DNA of 64,000 nt from Symbiodinium natans. Lineage: Eukaryota > Sar > Dinophyceae > Suessiales > Symbiodiniaceae. Where the stretch lies: NCBI GenBank assembly GCA_905221605.1, contig CAJNDS010000235.1, forward strand, positions 1 to 64,000, in the 5' to 3' direction. Position 1 is the first letter of the stretch; every line of letters begins with the position of its first letter. The position numbers were made by a program, and so were the translations under genes. Under the pieces are notes generated by a model. That model was not told the DNA's origin and ran no database searches. It saw only the letters and a list, made by a program, of their open reading frames with translations. Positions 21,596-33,189 of this stretch are shown piece by piece.

Positions 21596-22226
21596 GGATC
21601 TTCCGTTAACTACTAGGGTTGGTTCTCTTGAGGTTACTATTAGGGGTCCGCTTCCTGAGGTGAGCGCATTCCTGGCCCCTCTGCAGGACTTTGAGGTGCC
21701 AGAACCATCAGAAACCTCCTTTCATTGTGTGCAGTCGCCCCGTGGGAACTCTCCTGTTCCTGATCCTGCCAGTCACGTATCCCAATCGGTCCCTGCCGCT
21801 TCCCAGGTGCAATTGCAGGCCCCCAGGGCCCCGGACCCTACTGTGGGCCGAGCAGGTACTGAGGCCGCCTTCCCTCCTTGCCCTCCCAATCTCTTGGTGT
21901 TGGGCCGAGGCCTGTCCGTGACGGGCCAACTCAGTGGTGAAGATCGGATCCGCCGAGCGTGGCGTGCCGGGTGCTGGGCGAGAGAAGTCCTTGCTCACAG
22001 GGTTGGTTCACCCTTGCCTTCGCCCACGATCCCCTTGGCACCCAAGTTCTATTGTGTGGTTGGGGGGGGTAACTTTGAGCCTGCTTTGTACCGCACTTAT
22101 CGTGCCTTCTCTTCCGCTGTCGGTCCCCTTGAGGGAAGCCCCGTGGTCTCGCACGCTTTCCCATCGGAAAGTGAAGCGCGTGCTTACACCACTGCTTCCG
22201 GCCTCACCTGGCCTTTGGGTCGCTGA
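21444..22226 (+). CDS. Viroplasmin / RNase H1 N-terminal-like domain ORF
   Basis: 260-codon frame; convincing coding starts about 21600. Near the C-terminus KFYCVVGGGNFEPALYRTY, VGPLEGSPVVSHAF and SESEARAYTTASG follow the caulimovirus-viroplasmin/RNase H1 hybrid-binding pattern (FYAV...GxY, F...F.s..eA..y). Known versions of this fold bind RNA-DNA hybrids, which suits a reverse-transcribing element. It is preceded by a Pro-rich segment and the charged RIRRAWRAGCWAREV helix. The stop at 22224-22226 is directly followed by the next ORF's ATG (22229). Confidence 0.55.
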   Translation: MSSPCSLASSLALSPLPAFSSISGLPSHRWAKSKPSIRGCADICMQGQGHRDLPLTTRVGSLEVTIRGPLPEVSAFLAPLQDFEVPEPSETSFHCVQSPRGNSPVPDPASHVSQSVPAASQVQLQAPRAPDPTVGRAGTEAAFPPCPPNLLVLGRGLSVTGQLSGEDRIRRAWRAGCWAREVLAHRVGSPLPSPTIPLAPKFYCVVGGGNFEPALYRTYRAFSSAVGPLEGSPVVSHAFPSESEARAYTTASGLTWPLGR

Positions 22227-22228
22227 TC

Positions 22229-23924
22229 ATGGCCACCTTCGGTCCCGACGATGTGAAGGTGTTCAGCGAGGCGCCTTCCCTCTTTGTGTACGAGCATGCT
22301 GGGGATGGAGACTCAATCGTCGAATCCCAGGCCATTGTCCTGCTAAAAAGAGAACATGGTCTCCTGCTACTGCTGCCTGCGGGGGCCATCCCCGAGGAGG
22401 AGTTGGTCCAGGGAGTTTTGGCCCCAGTGCCCGACTTACTGGGCCCTTCTCGGGTTATAGAGCTTGGTGCTGTGCGCCTGGTTGGTTCAGAGGTGGTTCC
22501 TGTTGCAGATATGGTGCTCACCGCATTGCTTGTGGACTTCTCAACCGCGGTTCTTGCCAAGCTTTACGCCGTCAACCAGGCCGAAGATCCCGAGTTGCTC
22601 CTTTCCTTCTGCCCGGATCAGCCCGACTTGATCCCAGACCCTTCCGTTGCTTTGCAGGTCGCCCTGGAGTGGGCACAGCAACCACAGGAGGAGGTAGGCG
22701 AAAGGTTGGCGTTCTACTCTGCAGACGAGCTCCCTCCACCTGTCAGGAAGCGCCCCGTGCTCAGGCTGAGCAGGGAAGATCCTCTGCAGCGGGCCGCCGG
22801 CTTGGATACCGCTACCGCAAAGTCTGCAAACCTGTTGTGGCAAAACCGAAGCGACCCACGGCGCTGCTCGCCCAGCAGCTTCAGCAGATCACGGCAGTGA
22901 TCCCGGGGCTGGCTGCTCAGGTCGAGGAGCTAGCAAAGGCGCAGGCAGCCTTACAACAGCAGCAACTGCTGCAGCCTTCGCCCCCTCCAGTTGCCGGGCC
23001 TGGTTCCACTGTGGCTCAGCTTGCGGCGCCGCTGGGGCTAGGAGCTTCCCCAAAGTTCCTCCCGGGCTAATTGGTCCTCCCCCGGGGCGTCGTCCAACTG
23101 CAGCCCCGCCGCACACCCTCATGACATTCCCAGAACAGGAGTGCGAGGAGGCTGCCGAGAACCTAGCCAATCCCCAGAGCTCCGAGTCACCCTTGGCTCA
23201 GGCGGTGCTGGCGCAGTCCCAAGCACTCACAGCTCTGGTTGCACAGCTGTCCACAGGAGACACCGCGGATCTCAGCCTGCCCGGAGCATCAGTGGGGGCT
23301 CGAGGGGCAAACCAACGAGCAAAGCTGCAGGAGGCGCTCGCCAGCAACAAAGGCGTCTTCTACCACGCTGTCCTCCAAAACATGGCCCGCCGCATGTCCC
23401 CTGCCAGCAGCCACTCTTCCGATCCGGCCGAGCTCTTGAGCCACGGAGTCTGTCTTACGAGGTATTGGGAGAGATTCGGAGGATTCCACCGCGCAAAGGA
23501 CCTAGGTATTCTGGCTTTCCAGGTTGCAAATGCCTTGGACGCGATGCAGGCTGGAAAGACTGCCCAGGCGGCAGACCACCTGGCCCTCCTGGCCGTTTGT
23601 TTGGAACAGGGTGCTCTAGACGGTGGTCGGCTCGACCTAGGGTTTCAGCTGACCTTTCTGGAAGAACCGCCGGCCGCCCTCTTCTCGGACAGAGCTCTTC
23701 AAACGGGGATTCAGGCAAGAGCGTTCGCGCCGCTGGCTGCTCAACGATGGGTGGCCGTTGTCCTTGCTTACATGAAGGAGCTCGAGGTGATAACCAGTCG
23801 CAGGCTGGAAAACCAAAAAGGAAGGGCTTCGCACAGTGGCTCCGAAGCCCCAGGCGACAGGCCCCAGAAGGCTGCCAGTCCAAAGAAGCCCCCTCGGAAA
23901 AAGCAACAGCAGCCGGCCCAATGA
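22229..23924 (+). pseudogene. Gag-like ORF of the DIRS element, frameshifted
   Basis: ATG at 22229 opens a 224-codon frame. Near 22800-22840 homologous coding moves to another frame (KPKRPTALLAQQLQQITAVI, a coiled coil with Gln runs). A TAA follows at 23068-23070. Coding resumes by 23121 in a third frame, with ELLSHGVCLTRYWERFGGFH, then AADHLALLAVCLEQGALDGG, FAPLAAQRWVAVVLAYMKEL, and a Lys-rich PPRKKQQQ end at 23924. No CCHC knuckle is present. The basic tail and helical body are compatible with an RNA-binding structural protein, inferred from its position before RT. Confidence 0.55.
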
Positions 23925-26335
23925 GGCCGCCCGCTCTGTCTGGTGATACGAGTGGCGACGGCGCCCCTTTTAATGGCTTACCCCCACCACCATCAGCCGA
24001 CGTTGTGCACGCTGCCCTCTCGGAAGTCTGCACGGCTTCCTCTTTCTTTGCTGCCCTGCCGAGGTGGTTGGTCCGCACCAGGACTCCATTCTCGGCTTTC
24101 CTGGCTTTTTCTTTCCGTTCTCCGCACAGCCGCTGCGGCACTGCCCCAGCTTCCGCTATCTTTCCACTGCCGGCCCCTTTCTTGGGCATCTTCCAGAGCA
24201 GTGGCCCACGGCTTGCTAAATCTGAGTGGCGTCGGCTTAGATTGCGGCGCGCCCTCCACTGTGTCGTTATGGCTTTGAATTTCCTTCATGACCAGTTGAA
24301 GTGGCCCTCTCAGACCGAGCTGCTGTGGAGACATCCAAATCCCCACCAGAGGCGATGCTTTAAACGCATCTGGAAGTTCTTGATAGCGTGTGACTCCCGC
24401 CAGGAGCAGATGCTTCTGGTACCTGGCAGGTCGGGTCCTGAATTAGTTTGCAAACTTCTCGAGCTCGAGCACCTTGCTTCTGCTATATGCGACTCGAGCC
24501 AGGGCTCTTACGCGTCCTCCATGCTGGAGGACGAGCCTTTCTGTGAACCGCCTTCGGCTCCTCAGGCCGGCCACGGACTTCCCAGCCCGCCTCCGAAGGT
24601 TGTGAGTTCTGGCCTCGCTACTGCTGACATAGTGAGGCCAGCCCATGAATCTCCACATGACGCATTCCGGGTTGGTTCCCCTAATCCTGGACCCCTCCCT
24701 AGTTCGTCGGGTTCTTTAGGTAATCCCTCGCCCGGGGGTAAGCCGTCCCCCGCAGCTGTGCCATCTGTTTTGGCTGGCCATGATGACTGCGCTCAGGCGC
24801 TGCCGTGCCTAAGTGGTTTCCCTAAGCCTGGACCCCTCCCTAGCTCTTCAGGTTCTGTAGGTAATCCTCCACCCGCGGGTAAGCCGTGCATTGCACCTGC
24901 GACGCTGGCGCGATCCAAGCCAGCAGCTGGGGTTGGGTACCCTAAGGCCTATCCCTTCCTTAGTGACCCTAGTGGTTCCGTAGGTAATCCCCTGCCCAGG
25001 GGTAAGCCGCTTCCTGCACATGTACCGCTTGCGCAACCTGGGGTTGGGTGTCCGGGTTCTTTAGGTAAGGGTCCGGGTTCTTTCGGTAAGGATAAGCTGC
25101 TTCTTGACACTGTGCCGTCAATTCAGCCTGACAGTTCATTGCCCCAGCTCCAGCCCTACAGGCCTCTCGATGTCTCCCGACTGAGGATCAGTGGCAGGGG
25201 AAACTGGGACGCAAAGCTGTGGCTAGATGGCGTATTATGGCTGCCGTACCAAGAACCCAAGATACTGCAACATGGCCTTGACCCCACTTGGGCAGATCTT
25301 CCGGACGTTAGTCTTGAGAGTCCCACAGAGAACCATCGACTGGCTCTCCTCTGGTCCACACAGAACATTTTGCACCTCAAGCGGGGCCCGCCCAACTTGC
25401 GCACTGCTTGCCGCGTTTTCAACGCATTCAAGGATGATTCCAGGGACAGGCAGATAGGGGACCGCAGGGCCCAGAATTGTCTTGAGTACTCTATCAGTGG
25501 ACCCTCCAAAAACCTACCGTGCGGAGCCCAGCTGGTCTCACTCCTCGTGAAAAGATACTCCCAGAAAGTCGTTGCTTTTATAAGCGACCGCAAGGATTTC
25601 TATCACCAGATGCGAGTCTCGGAGGAGAGGGCGTGTTCAAATGCCCTGGGTTTTTCCTTCTCGCCCGAGTCCTTTGATGCCGAGGGTTCCAGCTCTGTGG
25701 ATTCGCCTCATGACGCGAGCTATGCCGAACAGGCCCACTCACTTCTCACTTGTGGGCTTGAGGGCCACCGCCTCGCCAGCTGCGACGTCGCTTCCCACAA
25801 CAAGAGAAAAGGCGTCCTCGTGCCCTCGGAGGTCACTCCATGCTTCATGTCTCTTTTCCAAGGCGACCATTTAGGCGTGGAGTACGCCCTCGAGGCTCAC
25901 TCCCAACTCCTTTCCTTCTATGGCGCTTTGCCTGATGGACAGCGGCTTCTCGGAGGATGTCCTGCTCCCTTGTCTGACACCTGGGCTGCTCTTGTCATCG
26001 ACGATTTTGTCAGCCTCTCTGTGGTGCCAGCTGCTACTAAAGCTGAGGAGACCCAAGCCGCTGCGCTCCATCGAGCCGCGATCTGCGCGTATAAAGCTGA
26101 GGAGGTCATGGGATCTCCCGAAAAAGACGTCATTGGCGCCACCAATTTCAAAGCAATCGGAGCCGAAGTTATCTCTGGAGACGCTGCCGTAAGAAATGGC
26201 CTTGTGACGGCTGCTGCCCCTGAGTCGGCGCTTACCTCTTGCTGTCCTCTGTTTGCGTGCGGCCAGGCTCCCTATTTCGTCCCCGCTCCTCTTGTCAAAA
26301 CTCACTGGGGCCCTTGTCTCCGCTGCCATGTTTAG
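23925..26335 (+). CDS. Reverse transcriptase of the DIRS element
   Basis: Part of a 1064-codon frame beginning at 23141; the useful part starts after the Gag stop. A variable Pro/Gly-rich region with repeated GSVGNP(L/P)P motifs covers 24660-25090. RT blocks then follow: FNAFKDDSRDRQIGDRRAQN at about 25413-25475 (fingers), FISDRKDFYHQM at 25575-25612 (first catalytic aspartate region), and LVIDDFVSL at 25992-26018, where IDD stands for the YxDD box. The DIRS/Ngaro group commonly varies the first residue of that box. The frame ends at 26335 and continues as the next ORF after a frameshift near 26260-26330. Confidence 0.65.
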
Positions 26336-27710
26336 AAGGTGCTGCATGGTTCTCCTGTCTAAGGTCTTTGAGCCTGTTGCCAAGACCACCGCCTGCCCAT
26401 CTGACATGAAGAGGCCTATTGGCCTCTCCCGGCGCACTGCCCAAGAGCTTGCCTTATGTGGAGCCCTCATGCCGCTCTTCGCTTCCGACCTTTGTGCCGA
26501 GCACTCTGAGTCTCTCTACGCCACTGATGCCTCACTTGGCCGGGGTGCGATATGCAAGACTACCATCCCTCGAGACCTTAGTCGAAGCCTTTGGTTGAGT
26601 AGCGATAGGAAGGGGGGCTACAGCCGTCTTGACTTCCCTGCGCGGGCAAATTGCCGGGCAGCTGGCATCCCTCTCTCCGACGAGGATTGTGAGGCCCATC
26701 TTGATCCTGAGGACATTCCCAGAGCACCTGAGTTCATCCTTGACCTCATCGAGATATGTGGAGGATCCGCTGTCGTCTCAAAGGAGGCCTCCGAGCTTGG
26801 GCTTGTTGTTGGGCCTCCCATAGACATCTCTGAGAGCCCACATTTTGACATCCTCGATGCATCTTTCGGAGTCTGGCTTGGCTCTATGCTTTCTTCGGGT
26901 AGAGCTAGGTCGCTCTTTCTTTCCCCTCCTTGCGCCACCTTCAGCCCTGCTGCTTACCCCAAACTGGGCACTCCTGCGAAATCTGAAAGAATCAGCCGAG
27001 GGCAGTCTAGGATCAAGATCGGGAGCGCGCTTGCTCAACGATGCCTAGCTTTCTTCTGCATCGCCTGGTACTGGGACGTCCCCACGCTCTTCGTGACGCC
27101 AAGACTGTCAAGGCTTGCCTGGACAAGATGGTGGAAGGCCGTCGCAGGTCGCAATGGAGTCGAGGAGTGGCATCTTGCTAGTTGCAGGTATGGGAGTCCC
27201 CACCGAAAGGAGTTCCGATTCCTTGGCTTCGGAATCCCAAAGCGCCGGCTTGAGCTAAAGTGCAAGGGGGGTCACCCTCACGCAGGGCTCCAAAAGGCCG
27301 CCAGTCAAGGCTCCGCTGCCTTTTGCCCTGGTCTTGCGTACCAGATTGCAAAAACTCTTGCTGAGGCAATTGGTGCCCCTCAGCAGCGTGCCCTGGCATT
27401 GAAAACATCATTATCAATGACTGCCTTTGTGCGGCAAAATGGCAGGTCACAACCGTCATACCCTGGCGTTCCTCTAGCCACATCAACGTGTTGGAGCTAG
27501 CTTCGCTTGTTGCTCTGTTGCGAAACATCGCGCGGGAGGAGCCTGACGCACGAGTCACGGCGCTCTCCGACTCTTCTGTCGCAAAGAGTGCCCTGGCAAA
27601 AGGTCGATCGACCTCGAGGGCGCTCACTCCTGCCCTTCAGCGGGCTACCGCGCTCCAGCTCGCTTTTGGTTTATACTTAGCCATAGGGTTGCTCCTACAA
27701 GACTGAATAC
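26253..27710 (+). CDS. RNase H plus PPC-motif methyltransferase-like domain of the DIRS element
   Basis: SLYATDASLGRGAI (26512-26553) is the first aspartate block of an RNase H. An inserted domain follows: FILDLIEICGGSAVVSKEAS (SAM-loop-like EICGG), PPIDISESPHFDILD, and FLSPPCATFSP at about 26922-26952. The PPCxxFS box is the catalytic-loop signature of C5-type DNA methyltransferases. The RNase H C-terminal part then reads VLELASLVALL and SDSSVAKSAL (frame from 27488), and HRVAPTRLNTADAPTR in a third frame at 27682-27730. DIRS elements often carry a methyltransferase-like domain between RH and YR. The RNase H is split around it here and shifts frame twice, so the copy is not translatable as one protein. 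Confidence 0.55.
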
Positions 27711-28308
27711 TGCAGATGCTCCCACTCGCTTCAGGGAGCTCCCCGAGAGAGCAGCTGTTGCGATTCACAAAGCTTTCACTGTCGATCAGTGCCACGCGCT
27801 TGCTGTCCTGAAGCTCTCGAGGCCCCTTGCCTCCTGGGCTCGGATCTTCATCGTGGTCACATGCGTCCAACGTTGTGGTGCTCTGTCAGCTGCTGCCTTC
27901 CCTGTCGCCTCCGAGGGCTCATCTCCTTCTTCCCCTTTTGAGCCTTGCGACGGGGAGATCGCCCGTCCCTCTGTCCACTGCGGCCTCCTGCTCATCTGCG
28001 CTGCTGCTGTTGTGCTCTCTTGCTGCCTGCCTCTTCTCGGCTGGTTCGCGAGCCGCGGGCCGCCGTTTTCTGAAGCCTGCATAGAGTCTAATCGCAGGCC
28101 TGCGTGCGGGGCCGGGCGTCACCTCTGTAGCCGTCTCCAAGTTGCCAAGCCTTTCTACCCTCGCCGTTCTTTCTCCAGGAGCCCCTCCCCTCGCCTACTC
28201 TCTTCTACCTTCCTTTCTCTCTTGAGTCTCTGTCTCACTGGTTCGGCTTCGTTGTTCGGTGCTGGTTTCGTTGTAAGGGTTGTAGTCCTTAGCAGCCTCG
28301 CCCGAGCC

Positions 28309-29381
28309 ATGGCCACACCAGCACCTGCGACACCTGCTGACGCCCGCAGAGCTGAGAGAAGGGGGCCCATCACGCTCGTTGCTGACCGGATTGTTCGACC
28401 AGTCACCCGCGAGAATCGCGCTAAGCTTGCCCTTGCATTTGATACTTGGCTGATCAGGAATGAGCGTACATCTCTTTCATACCTGCTGGATCTGCCCCTA
28501 GGCGAGGCTGAAGCTGTCGCTGCCGCATTGGTCAAGTATGGCCAGTACATGTTCAAGTCAGGAGTCGCCTATGGAAAATTCTCTGAGACGATCAATGCCG
28601 TAGCATCTTTGCGACCCAGTCTGCGGCGGAACTTATCTGCCGCTTGGGACTTGGCTTTTGCCTGGCAGGCCGAGGAGCCACATGAGCATCATAAGGCCAT
28701 GCCCAAAGGTATCCTCCTGGCGATTCTCGCTACAGCACTAGCGTGGGGCTGGCTTCGGGAAGCTGCAGCTCTGGCCTTAGGGTGGACTGGACTGCTACGA
28801 GCAGGCGAGATCATTGGAGCGCTTCGCTCCGATCTCATCCTGCCTGAGGACTGCGGCCCGGGAGTTGAATATGGCATCCTACAGATTCGTCCCCAAAAAC
28901 TCGAGGACGGGCTGCCAGACACCAGGCTGTAAAGTTGGACCCCGCTGACGTCCTGAAGCTTCTTTCTTTGGCCTTTGGAAAACTACATCCGAACAGTCGG
29001 CTCTGGCCTTTTTCAGCTGGTACCCTTCGTCGACGGCTTTGTCTTCTGCAACAACGCCTTGGGCTTGTGCACCAGGGAAAGGTCGTCTTCGAGCTCTCGT
29101 CGTTGCGCCCAGGTGGCGCAACCTTTCTGCTACACTTGACAGAAAGCCCTGACCTGGTCAGACGAAGGGGCAGGTGGCTTACAAACCGTGTCATGGAGAT
29201 CTACTTGCAGGAAATCGTCGCGACAACTTTCATTCCTAGACTGGAGCCTGCGGTTCGTGCTCGAGTTGATACTATGGCTTACAGTTTTTCGTTGTTGCTG
29301 GAAAAGGCTTTTTTCTTTGAACGTGCGCGGATTCCCCGGGAGGCTTGGTTTTACTTGCTCGAAAAACCAGCAGACGCTTGA
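28309..29381 (+). pseudogene. Tyrosine recombinase of the DIRS element, one frameshift
   Basis: The first frame (ATG 28309 to TAA 28932) carries a core-binding-like region (RENRAKLALAFDTWLI, YLLDLPLGEAEAVAAALVKY) and LLRAGEIIGALRSDL, where R of LLRAGE is the box I arginine. The second frame (28935-29381, one-base-type shift at about 28915-28925) gives SSLRPGGATFLLHL (box II), RRGRW, and EIYLQE with the candidate nucleophilic tyrosine. The box II H-x-x-R is S-S-L-R here, so the usual histidine is serine. This enzyme would join circular cDNA into the genome without a target duplication. Confidence 0.65.
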
Positions 29382-29785
29382 GGAGGATGTGGTGGTGCGG
29401 TTTTCTCACGGCATCGCCGTCCTCACCGGCTTCGTGCCCCGGCTTGGGTGGTGTGGGTTTTCGAGGAGCTGCTTGGAGCTCCCAGTTAGCTTGCATTCTA
29501 CAGGAGCATGCTTCTGGCCCTCCAGCAGCTCGCATGATGGTGGTGCCGATTGCACAGCACATGGCACCTACACGTACTTCTGCATGACGCTGCGCGGAAA
29601 AGGAAACGAGCTTGCTTAATAAGCCCTGAAGGATCCGAGCCACGTTTGAATGGGGGTCCGGGATTGTCGGGACTCCTTTTGGGCCCTCACTGAGCAGGCT
29701 CTCGCGGCTGGGGCCAATTTGGGGGTTTCCGAAAACAGGGGTGCCCTTTTTGGGGGGTTTAGGGTTTAGGGTTTAGGGTTTAGAG

Positions 29786-30330
29786 GTTTGCTGTGATGGG
29801 GTGCAGGTGCTGTGAAGGTTAGGGTTCGGAACAAGCTCGAAAGCTTCGTGAGGTGCGAAGAGCAGCTTTGGCCCGATTGTGGAGGGCCTCTAACACTTTC
29901 TCCCACCCCGTGCGAGGCGGCGAAGCCACCCAGACCTATTCCTTTTAGGGTTTAGGCCTAAACTCAGGCAACAGTCCACTTCCAAAAACTCAGTCAGGAG
30001 GGGGGCCGGAAGGCCAGGACCCAGGCACAGGGGGGCTAGGGGCGGGCCAGGGGGCAAGGGGGATCAGGGGACCAAAAAAATCGAGATTTTTTGAACCTGC
30101 GAGCGGACCCCCTGGGCTGGGGCCCTGGGGGTACACCCCCCTGAAAAGGTCAGGCGTGTCCAGGGCCATGACTGGAGGGTTTAGGGTAATTACTTAATTA
30201 AGCATAAGGGACAAGAGGCCCACCCACATGCTGTGAGAGGCGGGCGAGCGACTTGGGTCGGCTTGTGGCATCGAGGTCAAAGGGCTTAAGCGCCGCCCCC
30301 CAATGTGGGGGCGGCCTAGGCCCTGAGTTT
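29786..30330. repeat. Left arm of a large imperfect inverted repeat
   Basis: From GCTGTGATGGGGTGCAGG to CGGCCTAGGCCCTGAGTTT. Its complement occupies 31029-31640. Shared blocks include GAAGAGCAGCTTTGGCCCGA, CCTATTCCTTTTAGGGTTTA and GGGCTTAAGCGCCGCCCCC (right-arm equivalent). Small indels separate the arms. It begins about 150 bp after the DIRS element. Confidence 0.85.
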
Positions 30331-31028
30331 CAGGGGGTTCTATTCTTTTTGGGGTATAAAGCGGCACCCCTATTTTGGGAATTGAAGGAAGCCTGTTTTG
30401 ATCTTCGGCCGTTTGTCAGTTCCTGCTTTGACGTACATGATGCTAGTGGTCTGCATGTAGTGTGCTCAGGGCGAAACGATGCATTAATCCACCCCCCCCT
30501 CACGCCTTAAGTCTTTCCCGAACTCCAAACCATCTCTTCGTGATTTGGGTTTTCAGGGGTTTAGGGTCCGGGGCTTTAGGGCTTTAGGCTTGAGGGTTTA
30601 CGGGCTTGAGCTCAGATGTCCGCCCTATCCCTTCCCCCCCTTGCCTGAAACCCAAGAGTCCGAAGCCCCCAAGCCCTGAACCCTAAAATAACTCTAAGGT
30701 TTAGGGTTCAGGGTTCAGGGTTTGGGAAGAACTAAAGCCCCCTGAACCCCGAAGCCCCTTAGACAATGGAACATGGATGGGGGCCCTTAGTTCCCCCAAG
30801 CCCTACAAACCCCAGAAACCCTAAAAACCCGAGATCCTAGAAACTTGAGAGGTTTAGAAACCTGAGAAACCGTTTAAAGCCTACAGAAACCATAGCAACG
30901 CTAGAAACCCCATAAACCCTAACTCCATAAACCTTGCGCTTGTAGGGTTCAAGGAGGGAGCATTAGGCCCCTTGATTTTCATACCCCCCTGAAGCCCTCT
31001 CCCTTATAAACCCTAAACCCTAAACCCT
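30331..31028. other. Spacer between the inverted-repeat arms
   Basis: About 700 bp of unique and degenerate heptamer sequence with GAAACC/AAACCC motifs. No coding frame is convincing. Confidence 0.6.
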
Positions 31029-31640
31029 AAACTCAGGGCCTAGGCCGCCCCCTACAGAGGGGGGCGGCGCTTAAGCACTTCGACCTCGACGGCGCAAGCC
31101 GACCCAGGTCGCTCGCCTGCCTCCCGCAGCTCGGGGGTTGGTAGCACCCACGATGGGCCCGGTACCGGAGCACGTTCTCCTCGGGACCAGCCTGGTCCCT
31201 TAATAAAGTAATTGCCCTAAACCCTCAGGTTATGACCCTGGAGTTGGCTGACCTTGTCGGGGCCTGAACCCTGAGCCTCCCTTGCTGGGCTCCCCTCAAC
31301 CTCCCTAGCCTTACTGGCCCCTCTCTTAACATGTGTGTGGACCGGGCCTTTCTGCACTTCTGCCTGGAGGCTTGGCTTTTTTGTGAACCTGCATTTTAAA
31401 CCACCGTGACGGAATGAAGAAGTGTTAGGAAAAGTACGCAGTTGGTTTGAGTTTAGGCCTAAACCCTAAAAGGAATAGGTTTGGGTGGCTTTGCAGCCTC
31501 GGACGGCGTGGGGTGGGAGAAAAGTGTTAGATGGCCTTCCACAATCGGGCCAAAGCTGCTCTTCGCGCCTCACGAAGCTGTCGAGCTTGTTCCAAAACCT
31601 AACCTTCACAGCATCTACGCCCTATCACAGCAAGCCCTAA
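31029..31640. repeat. Right arm of the large inverted repeat
   Basis: Begins AAACTCAGGGCCTAGGCCGC and ends CTATCACAGCAAG. It carries about 65 bp more than the left arm. The pair is consistent with an old foldback or long-TIR element, or with an inverted segmental duplication. Confidence 0.85.
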
Positions 31641-31935
31641 ACCGTAAACCCTAAACCCTAAACCCTAAACTCTAAACCCTAAACCCTTAACCCTAAACCC
31701 TAAACCCTCAGCCCTAAACCCTAAACCCTAAACCCTAAGCCCTCCCATCTCCGACATCCCCTCCGAGGCCTGCACTTGGCTCTCAGCGGACCCATGAGTC
31801 GGTGCAAATGGTGCCGGCCTTTGTCACGGGACTGTTGGAACCCTTAAACCCCCCAAACCCTAAACCCTAAACCCTAAACCCTAAACCCTCAACCCTAAAC
31901 CCAAAACCCTAAATCCTAAGCCCTAAACCCCAAAT
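31641..31935 (-). repeat. CCCTAAA arrays with a short unique island
   Basis: Arrays at 31641-31740 and 31855-31930. The island between them (31745-31845) reads ESVQMVPAFVTGLLEP in one frame, close to the MSVPLVRGLLEP exon of the methyltransferase gene. It may be a relic exon of a paralogue. Confidence 0.7.
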
Positions 31936-32033
31936 CCCCCCACTAGCGCTTCCGGGGGGTAGGCGTGGAGCTTGAGCTATGTTGATGTAAAGAGAGGGTG
32001 CAGTGTTTAGGGTTTAGGGCTGAGGGTTGAGGT

Positions 32034-32176
32034 TTGAGGGAGGCAGGGAGGGAGAGAGAGGGAGAGAGGGAGACAGAGAGACAGAGAGACAGAGAGACAG
32101 ACAGACAGAGAGACAGAGAGACGCAGAGACAGAGAGACAGAGAGACAGAGAGAGAGACAGAGAGACAAAGAGAGGG
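32034..32176 (+). repeat. GACAGAGA microsatellite
   Basis: Purine-rich AGAGACAG units with GAGAGA at the ends. Confidence 0.95.
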
Positions 32177-33165
32177 ATATACATATTTTGATATACACAT
32201 TCATGCCTTTATTCAGGTTATTTCAGGTTTACGAAAGCTCTAAGTTAGGGCTTTTGGGTTGAGTTTAGGGTTACCCTTGACGAACTACTTTGGGATAGTT
32301 TATAAAATCTACGGGATGTTTTTCAACAGGTTACACAATAAAGGGACCCCCTACCCCCTAAACCAAAACTCCCCAAGCTCTGAACCCTAAACCCACCCCT
32401 GCCATCCGGCCGAAAAGATGTTTCAATGAAGTGTGCGGGAAGGGGTGGGCCTTGGGTATGTAGCTGACGACCCGACGCCCGAAACTACTCTTCTCTCTCA
32501 TTGAGCATGATGACCTCTCAGGTTTGTGTGGTTTTTGGTTCCCGCCGCACTCCGACTCCGTGTAGTTCGTGTACTGTCCACGTTTCGCAGCACAACATAC
32601 TGCCAGAGGTCTTGCATCACCCCTCCAAAGACCCAAGACGAAACCTCCTGAACAAAACGCCCCAAACCCTAAACCCTAAACACTAAACCCTACACCCTAA
32701 ACCCTAAACCCTAAACCCTAAACCCTAAGCCCTAAACCCTAAACCCTAAACCCTAAACCTAAACCCCAAACCCCAAACCCTAAACCCTAAACCCTAAACC
32801 CTAAAACTCCGACCGCTCGCGAAGGCCTTGGGACCACGGGTGCAGAGAGCAAGAAGTCGTCCTGGCCCAGACGTCCGGACAAGGAGGTGGCATCCTGTTC
32901 TTGGTCTTGGGGAATCATTAGGGTTTGGGGGGGGGGGGGGGGGGTTGGGATTTAGGATTTAGGGTTGAGGGTTTAGGGTTTGGGGTTCATTGTTTAGGGT
33001 TTAGGGTTTAGTTAGGGTGTAAAGGAAAAAGGTTTACGGGGGTGTAAGGTTTGGGACTTACAATTTAGGGTTCAGGGTAGAAGGCCCGGGGTGTGCGGTT
33101 ATTCTGGTTAGGCTGCAGGGCTTCGTAGCACGTGTGACGGAACTTTGTGCGTGACAACTTACACA
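32177..33165. other. Upstream region of the FkbM gene
   Basis: Unique sequence at 32180-32650, CCCTAAA arrays at 32660-32810, a unique island at 32810-32920, a 17-base G run near 32928-32944 and TTTAGGG variants to 33080. Possible additional 5' exons of the FkbM gene could lie here; none is certain. Confidence 0.45.
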
Positions 33166-33189
33166 GGCAGCAGTGGCGGTATTCTAAGG

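Larger units (their letters stand above)
21300..29640 (+). mobile_element. DIRS-type (tyrosine recombinase) retroelement, degenerate
   Basis: Consecutive + strand ORFs encode a hydrophobic peptide, a viroplasmin-like domain, a Gag-like protein, RT, RNase H, a methyltransferase-like domain and a tyrosine recombinase, with no DDE integrase or protease. RT-RH-MT-YR is the hallmark of DIRS elements, which integrate through a circular intermediate using the recombinase. At least four frameshifts or stops interrupt the reading frames, so this copy is probably dead. It replaces about 8.3 kb of the telomere-repeat matrix, and no TTTAGGG array lies inside it. I could not see its split or inverted terminal repeats; both limits are approximate. 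Confidence 0.8.
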
